Below the pieces are notes generated by a model. That model was not told the DNA's origin. It did no database searches and was given only the letters and a program-made list of their open reading frames with translations. Below, in pieces: positions 35,289-44,096 of a stretch of DNA of 64,000 nt; the first letter of the stretch is position 1, and each line of letters starts with the position of its first letter. Source of the stretch: Lientehia sp934351765. Its GTDB lineage: Bacteria; Bacillota; Clostridia; Lachnospirales; Lachnospiraceae. A program made the translations under genes and the position numbers. The stretch covers positions 26,091 through 90,090 of the forward strand of contig NZ_JBQKGG010000010.1 in the NCBI RefSeq assembly GCF_052118925.1. The letters run 5' to 3'.

Positions 35289-35321
35289 AAAAAGCCTGTA
35301 CAACATGTGTACAGGCTTTTT
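35289..35321. terminator. Bidirectional terminator between the reductase and tRNA-Ser
   Basis: A 14-bp perfect stem (AAAAAGCCTGTACA / TGTACAGGCTTTTT) with a 5-nt loop. Confidence 0.9.
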
Positions 35322-35325
35322 CGCG

Positions 35326-35411
35326 CGGAGACGGTGGGATTTGAACCCACGTGCCCCGGAGGGCAACTCGATTTCGAGTCGAGCTCGTTATGACCACTTC
35401 GATACGTCTCC
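35326..35411 (-). tRNA. tRNA-Ser (anticodon CGA)
   Basis: The acceptor stem GGAGACG/CGTCTCC, a class II long variable arm (TGCCC TCC GGGGCA), T arm GTGGG TTCAAAT CCCAC, and anticodon stem CTCGA/TCGAG around loop CTCGAAA give anticodon CGA (reads UCG). No CCA is encoded. Confidence 0.95.
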
Positions 35412-35426
35412 AAGTCATACTCTACT

Positions 35427-35455
35427 ATTTTACCTGTAAGTAGTCGGAATGTCAA
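35427..35455 (-). promoter_or_regulatory. tRNA-Ser promoter
   Basis: On the minus strand: TTGACA (35455-35450), 17-bp spacer, TAAAAT (35432-35427), 16 bp before the tRNA. Confidence 0.8.
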
Positions 35456-35510
35456 GCACGAGAAAATTTTTTTCGCAGATCGGCCAGGTCCTGAATGTTG
35501 TTCTGGAATT

Positions 35511-35560
35511 GAAACGCCCCGTCCTGCAGGACTCATAAAGAGCCGCAGGCGGGGCGTTTC
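35511..35560 (-). terminator. Terminator after the uracil permease gene
   Basis: The outer stem GAAACGCCCC/GGGGCGTTTC encloses an inner CCTGC/GCAGG stem. It lies just downstream of the leftward gene's stop. Confidence 0.65.
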
Positions 35561-35587
35561 AACTGTTTTGGTCCGAGCAGAGTTCGA

Positions 35588-36967
35588 TTACTCGGCGTCT
35601 TCTCCGGTCTTCTCACCGGACAGGATCAGGTTGATGATGATGCCCAGGATCAGGGAAGAAGCTACGGCGGTAATGGAGATCTTTCCGAAGTTCAGGGTAA
35701 GTCCGCCGATTCCGGAAATGAGGATTGCGGAAACGACGAAGAGATTCCGGTTTGCGTTCAGATCTACGGTCTGTACCATCTTTAAGCCGCTGACTGCGAT
35801 GAAGCCGTACAGTGCCATGCAGACACCACCCATGACGCAGGAGGGGATGGAGTTTACAAAGGCCACGAACGGGGACAGGAAGGAAATCAGGATCGCGCCG
35901 ATGGCAGTTGCGACCAGAGTTGCTACGGAAGCATTTCTGGTAATGGCTACACAGGCAACGGATTCTCCGTAGGTGGTGTTGGGGCAACCGCCGAAAAATG
36001 CACCGGCCATGGAACCGATTCCGTCACCGAGAAGAGTTCTGGAAAGACCGGGATCCTTCAGAAGGTCTTTTTCGATGATGGAGGAAATATTCTTATGATC
36101 GGCAATATGCTCGGCAAATACAACAAGGGCAACGGGAACGTAAGCTGCGGCAACGGTGCCGATGTAAGCACCATTCACTTCCTTAAAGCCGCCCAGGGCA
36201 TGTAAGAAGGTGAAGCTGGGAACGGCGAAGAAGGTGGAAACGTTCACGCCGTCTGCCACAAGTCCGCTGATGGGAGCAAAGTTGGTGATCTTTAAAGCAT
36301 CGATTCCTGCTGCATAACCGATCCCGGTGAGAATACCGGCCACGGCATAGCCGCATAAAATACCGATGATGAAGGGAATCAGCTTTGCCATCTTCTTTCC
36401 GTAGGTGGAGCAGATGGTGGTTATGATCAGGGTGATGATACCGCAGAGAACGGCAAGGTTGGTTGCGCCGCCTTCCACGTTGACGGTCTGAAGATCACTG
36501 ATGGCGTTGGCTGCCAGGGAAAGACCGATAATGGAAACGGTCGGTCCGATTACCACAGGGGGCATTAACCGGTTGATCCATTCAACGCCGACAAATTTTA
36601 CGATGATAGCGATGATCACATAAACGAGCCCGGCGAGCACAGCACCGATGAGCAGTCCGGCATATCCTAAGGAAACGCTGGCAGCACCGGCGAATGCGGC
36701 GCTCATAGAGCCGATAAAGGCGAAGGCAGAGCCTAAGAATACCGGGCTTTTCCGCTTGGTAAATAAGATATAAACGATGGTTCCGATTCCGGCACCGAAT
36801 AAAGCAGCGGCGGTACTCATGGCATCCTCGCCGGTGAGTCCGGCATTTCCGTTGACGATAACGGGAACGACCAGGGTTGCAGCCATAATCGCAAGGAGCT
36901 GCTGGATCGCAAAGATCACGAGCTGTCCGAACTTAGGCTTGTCGTCTACATTGTAGATCATTTTCAT
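35588..36967 (-). CDS. uraA: Uracil permease (NCS2 family)
   Basis: This nucleobase:cation symporter has 459 residues and about 14 helices. The NCS2 signature is visible in VVIGPTVSIIGLSLA, and the helix-10 motif GGCPNTTYGESVACVAITRN is closest to the uracil branch (PNTTYGE), whereas xanthine/urate members usually differ there. GGAGGA precedes ATG 36967; the 51 codons upstream in the frame are leader. It is transcribed from the TATAAT promoter at 37126 with a leader of about 150 nt. I see no PyrR or purine riboswitch consensus in the leader. Confidence 0.88.
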   Translation of the reverse strand: MKMIYNVDDKPKFGQLVIFAIQQLLAIMAATLVVPVIVNGNAGLTGEDAMSTAAALFGAGIGTIVYILFTKRKSPVFLGSAFAFIGSMSAAFAGAASVSLGYAGLLIGAVLAGLVYVIIAIIVKFVGVEWINRLMPPVVIGPTVSIIGLSLAANAISDLQTVNVEGGATNLAVLCGIITLIITTICSTYGKKMAKLIPFIIGILCGYAVAGILTGIGYAAGIDALKITNFAPISGLVADGVNVSTFFAVPSFTFLHALGGFKEVNGAYIGTVAAAYVPVALVVFAEHIADHKNISSIIEKDLLKDPGLSRTLLGDGIGSMAGAFFGGCPNTTYGESVACVAITRNASVATLVATAIGAILISFLSPFVAFVNSIPSCVMGGVCMALYGFIAVSGLKMVQTVDLNANRNLFVVSAILISGIGGLTLNFGKISITAVASSLILGIIINLILSGEKTGEDAE

Positions 36968-37125
36968 AGCTCTTCCTCCGTAAGTGGCACCGGTATGAGA
37001 CGGTGCAGATTTATATATTGTTGTGTTGTGTTTCGGAGAATTCCTCCGGAATGTCCGATGACACAAAAAATGCAGACACAGAGAACGCATAAAATGTGTT
37101 TCGCTGCGTCCGCAGACCACCGCTG

Positions 37126-37154
37126 ATTATATACCAAAACTACTGTGTTTGTAA
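37126..37154 (-). promoter_or_regulatory. uraA promoter
   Basis: On the minus strand: TTACAA (37154-37149), 17-bp spacer, TATAAT (37131-37126). The transcribed leader has small hairpins (TCCGGAGGAATTCTCCGA; GCACCG...CGGTGC) that could be regulatory. Confidence 0.65.
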
Positions 37155-37179
37155 AGCACCGTCGCTTGTTTTTCGATTA

Positions 37180-37983
37180 TTACAGGGGAAGAAATTCCGG
37201 CCTTCGGTTTCGATAGATGGTATAATAGCGGAAGCCGAGGCTTTTTAACAGTTCTCCGGTCTTCCGAAATTCGTATCCGAGGTGTTCGGTCTGGTGGGCA
37301 TCGGAGCCGAGGGTAAGAAGCTCGCCGCCCAGTTCCCGGTAACGCCGCAGGACGTCTTCGGTGGGGTGTGGATGGCCAAGGCCTGCCTTGAACCCGGCAG
37401 TGTTGCACTCTATGGCTTTTTCCTTGGAGATCAGTGTTTTCAGAATCTCATCCAGTATATCGGCGTAAGCATGATAAGAGTAATCCCGGTTCCTGCTGGG
37501 ACCGTAGCGCACCACATAATCCAGGTGTCCGGCGCTGTCGAAGCAGTCGTACATCTGAACATTTTTCAGTTCATCTTCAAAATAGGCCCGGTAGGCTTCC
37601 GATTCGGTCCTTCCTTCGTAAAAATCGGGATAGTATGGATCTTTTCCGCTGCAGACATGGGTGGAGCCGATGATAAAGTCAAAGGGCCAGGCGGCGGCGT
37701 AAGAGGGAAGATCCACAGAAAGAGGTTTTGGCTGGAGTCCCAGCTCCACACCGATTCGCAGGTCGATCTGAGCACTGTAATAGTCCTTTAAAGCGGACAG
37801 TTTCTCGAAGTAGGATGCGGTATCGAATAAAAATTCACTTTCACAGGGCGGATAATCAAAATCCTGGTGGTCGGTGATACAGAGAGTCTTCATGCCGAGG
37901 CGGATAGCCTGTTCGATCTGGGCGGCAGGCGGTGTCTCGGAATCACCGGAAAAGGCGGTATGAAGGTGGGAATCGGCGTACAT
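37180..37983 (-). CDS. hisK: Histidinol-phosphatase, PHP type
   Basis: This enzyme dephosphorylates L-histidinol phosphate in histidine synthesis, 267 residues. PHP metal motifs are present: DSHLHTAFSGDS at the N-terminus, ITDHQDFDY, GVELGLQP, IGSTHV, GHLDYVVRYG, and LTLGSDAHQTEHLG near the end. Length and order fit the HisK/HisJ family. GAAAGGAGC precedes ATG 37983. No other his gene is nearby, so the phosphatase role rests on family resemblance. Confidence 0.85.
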   Translation of the reverse strand: MYADSHLHTAFSGDSETPPAAQIEQAIRLGMKTLCITDHQDFDYPPCESEFLFDTASYFEKLSALKDYYSAQIDLRIGVELGLQPKPLSVDLPSYAAAWPFDFIIGSTHVCSGKDPYYPDFYEGRTESEAYRAYFEDELKNVQMYDCFDSAGHLDYVVRYGPSRNRDYSYHAYADILDEILKTLISKEKAIECNTAGFKAGLGHPHPTEDVLRRYRELGGELLTLGSDAHQTEHLGYEFRKTGELLKSLGFRYYTIYRNRRPEFLPL

Positions 37984-38119
37984 GGCGCGCTCCTTTCAGA
38001 AAGGTTAACATGAGGCTTCATAAATATGAAATCCCGGAATGTGACCGTTGTTTCATTTGAAGACCGGGTGTTTTCTGAAAAATAGAATAAGGCAAAATGC
38101 AGGGAATGTCAATGAACCC

Positions 38120-38148
38120 TTGCGGCTTTGGCAGGAACTGATTATAAT
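38120..38148 (+). promoter_or_regulatory. Promoter of the homocysteine methyltransferase pair
   Basis: TTGCGG, 17-bp spacer, TATAAT (38143-38148), about 100 bp before the first gene. No S-box or SAM riboswitch consensus is visible in the leader. Confidence 0.6.
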
Positions 38149-38247
38149 GATAAAGATACCGGGGCTGTGCGAGTATGAAGTACGGAGCAATCCGGGATCA
38201 AATCATAACATTGTGGAACATAGATGCCCGTGAAAAGGAGACGGATT

Positions 38248-39105
38248 ATGACAAGAGAAGAATTTCGGACATTGACAGAGAAGGGCGTATTATTGCTGGA
38301 CGGAGCGACCGGCTCCAATCTGATGAAAGCGGGAATGCCCAAGGGCGTCTGCACGGAGCAGTGGGTCTGCGGACACCGTGATGTGATGATCCGCCTGCAG
38401 AGAGCTTATAAGGATGCAGGTTCACAGTGTGTGCTGGCACCGACTTTTTCTGCAAACCGGATCAATTTAAAAGGTCATGGCCTGGATGGCCAGGTGCGGG
38501 AGTTAAATGAGGCACTGGTCGGGATCACAAAGGCAGCAGTAGGAGAAGGCGTTTATGTGGGCGGCGACATGACGACCACAGGAAAAGTAGATGAGGATTA
38601 CGGAACGCTTCTGGATGCTTACCGGGAACAGATCGAGATCCTGGATAAAGCCGGAGTGGACTTTATCATGGCGGAAACTATGCTTGGACTCGACGAGACC
38701 ATGGCGGCTCTGGAGGCATGCCGACAGGCTTCGGATCTGCCGATCTTCTGCTCCATGACGATTGAATCCGATGGAAGCCTGTTCTTTGGCGGAAATGTGT
38801 TTGAGGCGGCAGCGGCACTGGCAGAGATGGGCGCGGACGCAGTGGGAATCAACTGCTCCACCGGTCCGGACCGTCTGGAATCGGTTATCAAAAATCTGAA
38901 GCAGACGGTGGATATCCCCATCATTGCAAAGCCTAACGCCGGAATGCCCACCATTACAGCAACAGGAGAGGCCGTTTATTCCATGGAACCGGATGAGTTT
39001 GCCGGTTATATGAAGAATCTGGTGGCGGCAGGAGCCGGGATTATCGGCGGCTGCTGCGGAACCACACCGGAATATATTCGGAAGGTAGCGGAGGTATGTC
39101 TGTAA
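38248..39105 (+). CDS. Homocysteine S-methyltransferase-family protein, copy 1
   Basis: This 285-residue single-domain protein is of the BHMT/MetH-N type. It opens with LLLDGATGSNLMKAGMP, and the three zinc cysteines are in INCSTGPD and GGCCGTTPEYIRK. The cobalamin, folate and activation domains of full MetH are absent, so it must take methyl groups from a partner protein or from a donor such as S-methylmethionine or a betaine. AAAGGAGA precedes ATG 38248. Its paralogue follows 51 bases downstream. Confidence 0.85.
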   Translation: MTREEFRTLTEKGVLLLDGATGSNLMKAGMPKGVCTEQWVCGHRDVMIRLQRAYKDAGSQCVLAPTFSANRINLKGHGLDGQVRELNEALVGITKAAVGEGVYVGGDMTTTGKVDEDYGTLLDAYREQIEILDKAGVDFIMAETMLGLDETMAALEACRQASDLPIFCSMTIESDGSLFFGGNVFEAAAALAEMGADAVGINCSTGPDRLESVIKNLKQTVDIPIIAKPNAGMPTITATGEAVYSMEPDEFAGYMKNLVAAGAGIIGGCCGTTPEYIRKVAEVCL

Positions 39106-39156
39106 AACGAAGCAGGCAAAACGTGAGGAAAAGAACAGACGGAGAACAGGAGTATC

Positions 39157-40014
39157 ATGACAAGAGAAGAATTTAAAAAGAGAACATCCGAGGGGATTTT
39201 ACTGGGAGACGGAGCCACAGGCTCTAATATGATGAAGGCCGGAATGCCGAAAGGAGTCTGCACCGAAAAATGGATCTGTGACCACCCGCAGGTGATCATT
39301 GATCTGAAGCAGGCCTATATGGACGCCGGTTCCCAGGTGATCAGCGTGCCGACCTTTACGGCAAACCGGATCAATTTAACCCGCCACGGATTACAGGATC
39401 AAACGCGGGAGATCAACAGTACGTTAATGCAGATCGGAAGAGAAACCGTGCGGGAAGGGATTTATTTAAATGCCAGTGTAACTACCACAAGCCGGATTGA
39501 TGAGGATTACGGACGTCTGCTGGATGCTTATGAAGAGCAGATCTCCATCATTGCCGAGGGCGGCGCTGATTACGTGACTGCAGCGACTATGCTGGGGCTG
39601 GAGGAGACCATGGCGGCGGTGGAGGCCTGCCGTTCCGTCTGCGATCTTCCAATCTGCTGTTCCCTGACCATTGAATCAGACGGAAGTCTGTTTTATGGCG
39701 GAAATATTTTTGATGCTGTGGAGACACTGGCGGAAATGGGAGCTGACGCGGTGGGAATCAACTGTTCTACCGGTCCGGATAAGTTAGAATCCGTAGTGCG
39801 GAATATGAAGGAACGGGTAGATATTCCCGTTATTGCCATTCCCAACGCCGGAATGCCTACGATCAGCGACAAAGGGGAAGCCATCTATCCCATGGGGCCG
39901 GACGAGTATGCGAAGTATATGAAGGTTCTGGTGGAAGCAGGAGCGAGGATCATCGGTGGCTGCTGCGGAACCACACCGGAATATATTCGGAAGGTAGCAG
40001 AGACATGTCTGTAA
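39157..40014 (+). CDS. Homocysteine S-methyltransferase-family protein, copy 2
   Basis: This protein has the same length (285) and layout as the preceding gene: LLGDGATGSNMMKAGMP, zinc cysteines in INCSTGPDKLES and GGCCGTTPEYIRK. The ends of the two genes are nearly identical while the middle has diverged (for example ITKAAVGEGVYVGGDMT against IGRETVREGIYLNASVT), so this is an old tandem duplication that may have split donor preference. AACAGGAG precedes ATG 39157. The next gene overlaps its end. Confidence 0.85.
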   Translation: MTREEFKKRTSEGILLGDGATGSNMMKAGMPKGVCTEKWICDHPQVIIDLKQAYMDAGSQVISVPTFTANRINLTRHGLQDQTREINSTLMQIGRETVREGIYLNASVTTTSRIDEDYGRLLDAYEEQISIIAEGGADYVTAATMLGLEETMAAVEACRSVCDLPICCSLTIESDGSLFYGGNIFDAVETLAEMGADAVGINCSTGPDKLESVVRNMKERVDIPVIAIPNAGMPTISDKGEAIYPMGPDEYAKYMKVLVEAGARIIGGCCGTTPEYIRKVAETCL

Positions 40015-40508
40015 AAATGGGAAAAAACGGTGAGATGAATCGAAATCGGGCAGTTCGTGCAGAGGAGAACTTCCGAAAGGGCTTTAACTGCTGCCAGTCG
40101 GTATTCCTTGCTTTTGCCGATCATTACGGCATCGATGAAGAAACGGCGTTAAAGCTTTCCTGCTCCTTTGGAGGCGGCCTGGGGCGGCTGCGCCAGGTAT
40201 GCGGTGCAGTGTCCGGCATGGCGCTGGTCTGCGGACTGGAGTGCGGAAATACCGACCCGGAAAACCAGAAGGCCAAGACGGAAAACTACAGCCGGATGCG
40301 GAAGCTGGCATCGGCCTTTGAGGAGGCACAGGGAAGCATCGTCTGCGCGGAGCTTCTTGGCATGGGAACAGGACGGAAAAAAGAAGAAGCGGCGCCCTCT
40401 CTTCGGACAGAAAGCTATTATAAGAAGCGGCCCTGCCCGGAGCTGGTACGGTTTGCGGCAGAGCTTCTGGAAAGGGAATTTTTTGCTCCGGAAGAATCGC
40501 TTCTTTAG
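40005..40508 (+). CDS. C_GCAxxG_C_C-family redox protein
   Basis: This is a small cytoplasmic protein of 167 residues, or 157 from ATG 40035. The family signature is visible: FNCCQSVFLAF, LSCSFGGGLGRLRQVCGAVSG, then a later Cys pair. Members are thought to bind a cofactor or act in redox chemistry; the exact function is unknown. It overlaps the methyltransferase gene by 10 bases, so it is translationally coupled. None of the candidate starts (40005, 40017, 40035) has a good ribosome binding site. Confidence 0.75.
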   Translation: MSVKMGKNGEMNRNRAVRAEENFRKGFNCCQSVFLAFADHYGIDEETALKLSCSFGGGLGRLRQVCGAVSGMALVCGLECGNTDPENQKAKTENYSRMRKLASAFEEAQGSIVCAELLGMGTGRKKEEAAPSLRTESYYKKRPCPELVRFAAELLEREFFAPEESLL

Positions 40509-40510
40509 CC

Positions 40511-40539
40511 TTGACAAATGAACATGCTGTGCTTATAAT
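40511..40539 (+). promoter_or_regulatory. thrS promoter
   Basis: TTGACA (40511-40516), 17-bp spacer, TATAAT (40534-40539), immediately before the T-box. Confidence 0.9.
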
Positions 40540-40548
40540 AGGTGAAGA

Positions 40549-40797
40549 TTCAATTCAGAACAGAAAAAACGAAGATGAGAAGAGTAGGATACGGAACCGT
40601 TCAGAGAGAGGGAATATGGTGTGAACCCTTACGAAACCGTATGTGAAGACCAGCTCGGAGCGGCTCTAATCAAGCCCGGCAGGCGCCGTTACCGCCGAAT
40701 AAGTGGATTCCCGGAATCAAACAGGGTGGAACCGCGGATTAACTGATAATTCGTCCCTCATTATGCAGATACTGTGTAATGGGGGATTTTTGTTTCC
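40549..40797 (+). promoter_or_regulatory. T-box riboswitch of thrS
   Basis: The leader has a long stem I region (AGAGTAGGATACGG, later AGAGAGGG), the T-box core AGGGTGGAACCGCG (40723-40736) and a terminator TCCCTCATTA/TAATGGGGGA with a T-run (40754-40791). ACC at 40636-40638, within GAAACCGTA on the 3' side of stem I, is a plausible Thr specifier. Uncharged tRNA-Thr should open the terminator. This accounts for the 328-bp gap before thrS. Confidence 0.93.
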
Positions 40798-40836
40798 CAT
40801 AACAGCGGTTATGGGAGATGCGGAAAGGAGAACATT

Positions 40837-42768
40837 ATGAAGATCACACTGAAGGATGGTTCGGTAAAAGAATACAGCGAACCGAAAGCGATTATCGACA
40901 TTGCAGCAGATTTAAGCGAAGGACTGGCGAGAGTGGCCTGTGCAGGCCAGGTAGACGGAGAGACCGTAGATCTTCGTACCGTCGTGGACAAGGACTGTGC
41001 CGTAAATATTCTGACCTTTGACGATGAGGACGGAAAGGCAGCGTTTCGTCACACCACGTCACATATCATGGCTCAGGCCATCAAGCGTCTGTACCCGCAG
41101 GTAAAGCTGGCTATCGGTCCTTCCATTGCAGACGGTTTTTATTATGATATTGACAGTGAGACACCTTTTACTGCCGAGGATCTGACCAAGATCGAGGCAG
41201 AGATGAAGAAAATCGTGAAGGAAGCGCTTCCTTTAAAGCGGTTCACACTGCCCAGAGATAAGGCACTGGCGTTCATGAAAGAAAAAGAGGAGCCCTATAA
41301 GGTGGAACTGATCGAGGATCTTCCTGAAGATGCAGAGATCAGCTTTTATGAGCAGGGTGAGTTCACCGATCTGTGTGCCGGTCCTCATCTGATGACAACA
41401 AAGCCGGTAAAGGCCTTCAAGCTGACCAGTCTGGCAGGCGCTTACTGGAGAGGCAGCGAAAAGAATAAGATGCTTACCAGAATCTATGGTACCGCCTTCA
41501 CAAAGAAAGCCGATCTGGAGGAATACCTCCAGCGGATCGAGGAGGCAAAGAAGCGTGACCACAGAAAGCTTGGAAAAGAGCTTGGCCTGTTTATGATGAG
41601 CGACGAAGGCCCCGGCTTCCCCTTCTTCCTGCCCAACGGTATGGTATTAAAGAATACGCTTCTGGATTACTGGAGAGAGATCCACAGAAAGAACGGCTAC
41701 GTGGAGATTTCCACTCCCATTATTCTGAACCGTCATCTGTGGGAAACCTCCGGCCACTGGGATCATTATAAGGAAAACATGTATACCACTGTGATCGATG
41801 ATCAGGACTATGCCATCAAGCCCATGAACTGTCCCGGCGGCATTCTGGTTTACAAGTCCGAGCCCCGTTCCTACCGTGATCTGCCCCTTCGCATGGGCGA
41901 ACTCGGTCTGGTTCACAGACATGAGAAGTCCGGCCAGCTCCACGGACTGATGCGTGTGCGCTGCTTCACTCAGGACGATGCGCATATCTTCATGATGCCC
42001 GAACAGATCCGTTCCGAGATCAAGGGTGTTGCAAAGCTCATCGATGAGGTTTACAGCCTGTTCGGATTTAAGTATCATGTGGAGCTGTCCACACGGCCTG
42101 AAAACAGCATGGGAAGCGATGAGGACTGGGAAGTAGCAACGGAAGGCCTGCGCGGCGCGCTGGATGACCTTGGCCTGGATTATGTGGTAAACGAGGGCGA
42201 CGGTGCGTTCTATGGTCCCAAGATCGATTTCCATCTGGAGGATTCCATCGGAAGAACCTGGCAGTGCGGTACCATCCAGCTTGATTTCCAGCTGCCTCAG
42301 AGATTTGAGTGCGAATATATTGGTGCAGACGGTGCACCGCATCGTCCCATCATGATCCACCGTGTTGCATTCGGCTCCATCGAGCGTTTCATCGGTATCC
42401 TGATCGAGCATTTTGCCGGTGCCTTCCCGACCTGGCTGGCGCCTGTTCAGGTACGTGTTCTGCCCATCTCCGACAAGTATCTGGATTACGCACAGAAGGT
42501 TGCTGCGGCACTGACCGACGCAGGAGTCCGGGTGGACGTAGATACCAAGTCCGAGAAGATCGGCTACAAGATCCGTGAAGCACAGTTAAAGAAGCTGCCC
42601 TACATGCTGGTTGTCGGCGAAAAAGAGGCTGCCGAGGGCAAGGTTTCGGTAAGAAGCCGCTGGAACGGTGATGAGGGACAGAAGTCTCTGGAGCAGTTTA
42701 TTGCTGATGTGACCGAGGAGATCAAAAACAAAGAGAACAAGACTGCGGACAAAAAGGAAGAAAACTAA
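40837..42768 (+). CDS. thrS: Threonyl-tRNA synthetase
   Basis: This class II synthetase has 643 residues. The N-terminal TGS domain (ITLKDGSVKEYSEP) is followed by the editing domain with HTTSHIMAQAIKRLYP and DLCAGPH, then the catalytic core (motif 2 FRHEKS-like LVHRHEKSGQLHGLMRVR, the zinc site with MNCPGG and H/C residues, motif 3 GSIERFIGILIEH), and the anticodon-binding domain (APVQVRVLPISDKYLDYA). GGAAAGGAG precedes ATG 40837. Expression is under the T-box upstream. Confidence 0.98.
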   Translation: MKITLKDGSVKEYSEPKAIIDIAADLSEGLARVACAGQVDGETVDLRTVVDKDCAVNILTFDDEDGKAAFRHTTSHIMAQAIKRLYPQVKLAIGPSIADGFYYDIDSETPFTAEDLTKIEAEMKKIVKEALPLKRFTLPRDKALAFMKEKEEPYKVELIEDLPEDAEISFYEQGEFTDLCAGPHLMTTKPVKAFKLTSLAGAYWRGSEKNKMLTRIYGTAFTKKADLEEYLQRIEEAKKRDHRKLGKELGLFMMSDEGPGFPFFLPNGMVLKNTLLDYWREIHRKNGYVEISTPIILNRHLWETSGHWDHYKENMYTTVIDDQDYAIKPMNCPGGILVYKSEPRSYRDLPLRMGELGLVHRHEKSGQLHGLMRVRCFTQDDAHIFMMPEQIRSEIKGVAKLIDEVYSLFGFKYHVELSTRPENSMGSDEDWEVATEGLRGALDDLGLDYVVNEGDGAFYGPKIDFHLEDSIGRTWQCGTIQLDFQLPQRFECEYIGADGAPHRPIMIHRVAFGSIERFIGILIEHFAGAFPTWLAPVQVRVLPISDKYLDYAQKVAAALTDAGVRVDVDTKSEKIGYKIREAQLKKLPYMLVVGEKEAAEGKVSVRSRWNGDEGQKSLEQFIADVTEEIKNKENKTADKKEEN

Positions 42769-42867
42769 ACGCAGGCAGGACAGGAACGGTTTTGAACTGA
42801 AAAAAGAGGTATAAAAGTTTCAGATCAGCACAGACTATTTCCGAAAACGAAAAAAGGAGGAATTGTC

Positions 42868-43182
42868 ATGACTGATCTGACCTGCAGCGCAGAACACTGC
42901 GCCTATAATTCAGACCGATACTGCTGTAAGGGAGATATCCAGGTGGATGGTGCCAACGCCTGCCACTGCAGCGATACCTGCTGCGCCAGCTTTAAAGAAA
43001 GCGGCTGCGGCTGTGCATCGAACCATGTGGGAACTCCCAGCCGCAGTATCGGCGTTTCCTGTGACGCTGTAAGTTGCGTTTACAACGAGAACCATGAATG
43101 TTCGGCAAAGGAAATCGCCATTGCCGGCCATCAGGCGAAGCATGCGTCACAGACCGAATGTACCAGCTACCAGAAGCGGTAG
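42868..43182 (+). CDS. Cysteine-rich protein with two DUF1540 domains
   Basis: The protein has 104 residues. Two repeats of the DUF1540 pattern are present, C-x(4)-C-x-Y-N ... C-x(n)-I-x-[VI]-x-G ... C: LTCSAEHCAYNSDRYC with DIQVDGANACHCSDTCC, and VSCDAVSCVYNENHEC with EIAIAGHQAKHASQTEC. The conserved cysteines suggest metal binding or disulfide chemistry. Members are common in spore formers and their role is unclear. AAAGGAGG precedes ATG 42868, and a strong terminator follows. Confidence 0.85.
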   Translation: MTDLTCSAEHCAYNSDRYCCKGDIQVDGANACHCSDTCCASFKESGCGCASNHVGTPSRSIGVSCDAVSCVYNENHECSAKEIAIAGHQAKHASQTECTSYQKR

Positions 43183-43197
43183 AAGGAAAAACGGACG

Positions 43198-43228
43198 AAA
43201 CGGGGAGCCGAAAGGGCTCCTCGTTTTT
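43198..43228 (+). terminator. Terminator after the DUF1540 gene
   Basis: A 12-bp stem (AAACGGGGAGCC / GGCTCCTCGTTT, one G-U pair) ends in TTTTT. Confidence 0.85.
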
Positions 43229-43373
43229 CGGTGGAGAACCTGCGGAATACGGATGTGGATCACGTATTTCGATACTTTAAAACGCGATAAGGGTCTGATA
43301 AAATAAAAAGAGGATTGCAGAGCCAGTCTGCAGAAATCCGTATTGGAAAGAAAATAAAAAGGAATGAAGCCGG

Positions 43374-43961
43374 ATGACCGAGAAAGAAAAAATGCAGAGA
43401 CAAATGCTTTATGACGCAAATAACGACAGGGAGCTGCTGAAGGAAAGAGCCGGGGCAAAGGAGCTTTGTTATGAGTTCAATCAGCTTCGCCCGTCCGATG
43501 AAAACGGACAGCAGGAGCTTATGAAGCGGCTGCTGGGACAAACAAAGAACAGATTCTGTATTGTGGCACCGTTCTGGTGCGATTACGGCTATAACATTGA
43601 AATCGGGGAGGATTTCTTTGCCAATCACAACACGGTGATTCTTGACGGGGCGAAGGTGACCTTTGGTGATCATGTGTTCATCGCACCGGACTGCGGGTTC
43701 TATACCGCCGGCCACCCCATTGATTTTGAACGCCGGAATCAGGGGCTGGAGTATGCATATCCCATTACGGTGGGAGACAATGTATGGATCGGCGCCGGAG
43801 TTCAGGTGATGCCCGGCGTAACCATCGGAAGTAACGTGGTGATCGGAGCCGGCAGCGTTGTCGTCAAGGATATTCCGGACAATTCAGTAGCAGTCGGAAA
43901 TCCCTGCCGAGTTATCCGGTCCATTACAGAAGAGGATAAAAAGACCTGCTGGGACAGATGA
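43374..43961 (+). CDS. Sugar O-acetyltransferase (maltose/galactoside type, hexapeptide repeat)
   Basis: This 195-residue protein probably acts as a cytoplasmic trimer that acetylates sugars from acetyl-CoA. The N-terminal Maa-type helical domain (EKEKMQRQMLYDANNDREL) is followed by the left-handed beta-helix (IEIGEDFFANHN, VTFGDHVFIAPDC), the catalytic His in FYTAGHPID, and late repeats WIGAGVQVMPGVTIG and VVIGAGSVV. The length fits the Maa/LacA family; the substrate cannot be told. AAGGA lies 11 bases before the ATG. It is monocistronic. Confidence 0.9.
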   Translation: MTEKEKMQRQMLYDANNDRELLKERAGAKELCYEFNQLRPSDENGQQELMKRLLGQTKNRFCIVAPFWCDYGYNIEIGEDFFANHNTVILDGAKVTFGDHVFIAPDCGFYTAGHPIDFERRNQGLEYAYPITVGDNVWIGAGVQVMPGVTIGSNVVIGAGSVVVKDIPDNSVAVGNPCRVIRSITEEDKKTCWDR

Positions 43962-44001
43962 GGATCGGAAAAAACATCGGAAGAAAAAAATAAATTCCCA
44001 C

Positions 44002-44030
44002 TTGACTTTATCGTGGTAAACTGATAATAT
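44002..44030 (+). promoter_or_regulatory. Promoter of the amino acid ABC operon
   Basis: TTGACT, 17-bp spacer, TAATAT (44025-44030), 66 bp before the lipoprotein start. Confidence 0.75.
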
Positions 44031-44096
44031 ACTACCATGATATTGCTTCGAATGACATTCAGAAGCATGACAGTTCAGAAAGTGCGAGGAGACGTT

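Noticed and set aside
36968..37125. Purine or PyrR-type riboregulator before the permease gene
   Set aside because: Neither the purine riboswitch core nor the PyrR-binding consensus is visible; only generic small hairpins.
38155..38247. SAM riboswitch before the homocysteine methyltransferase genes
   Set aside because: No S-box consensus in the leader despite the suggestive gene function.
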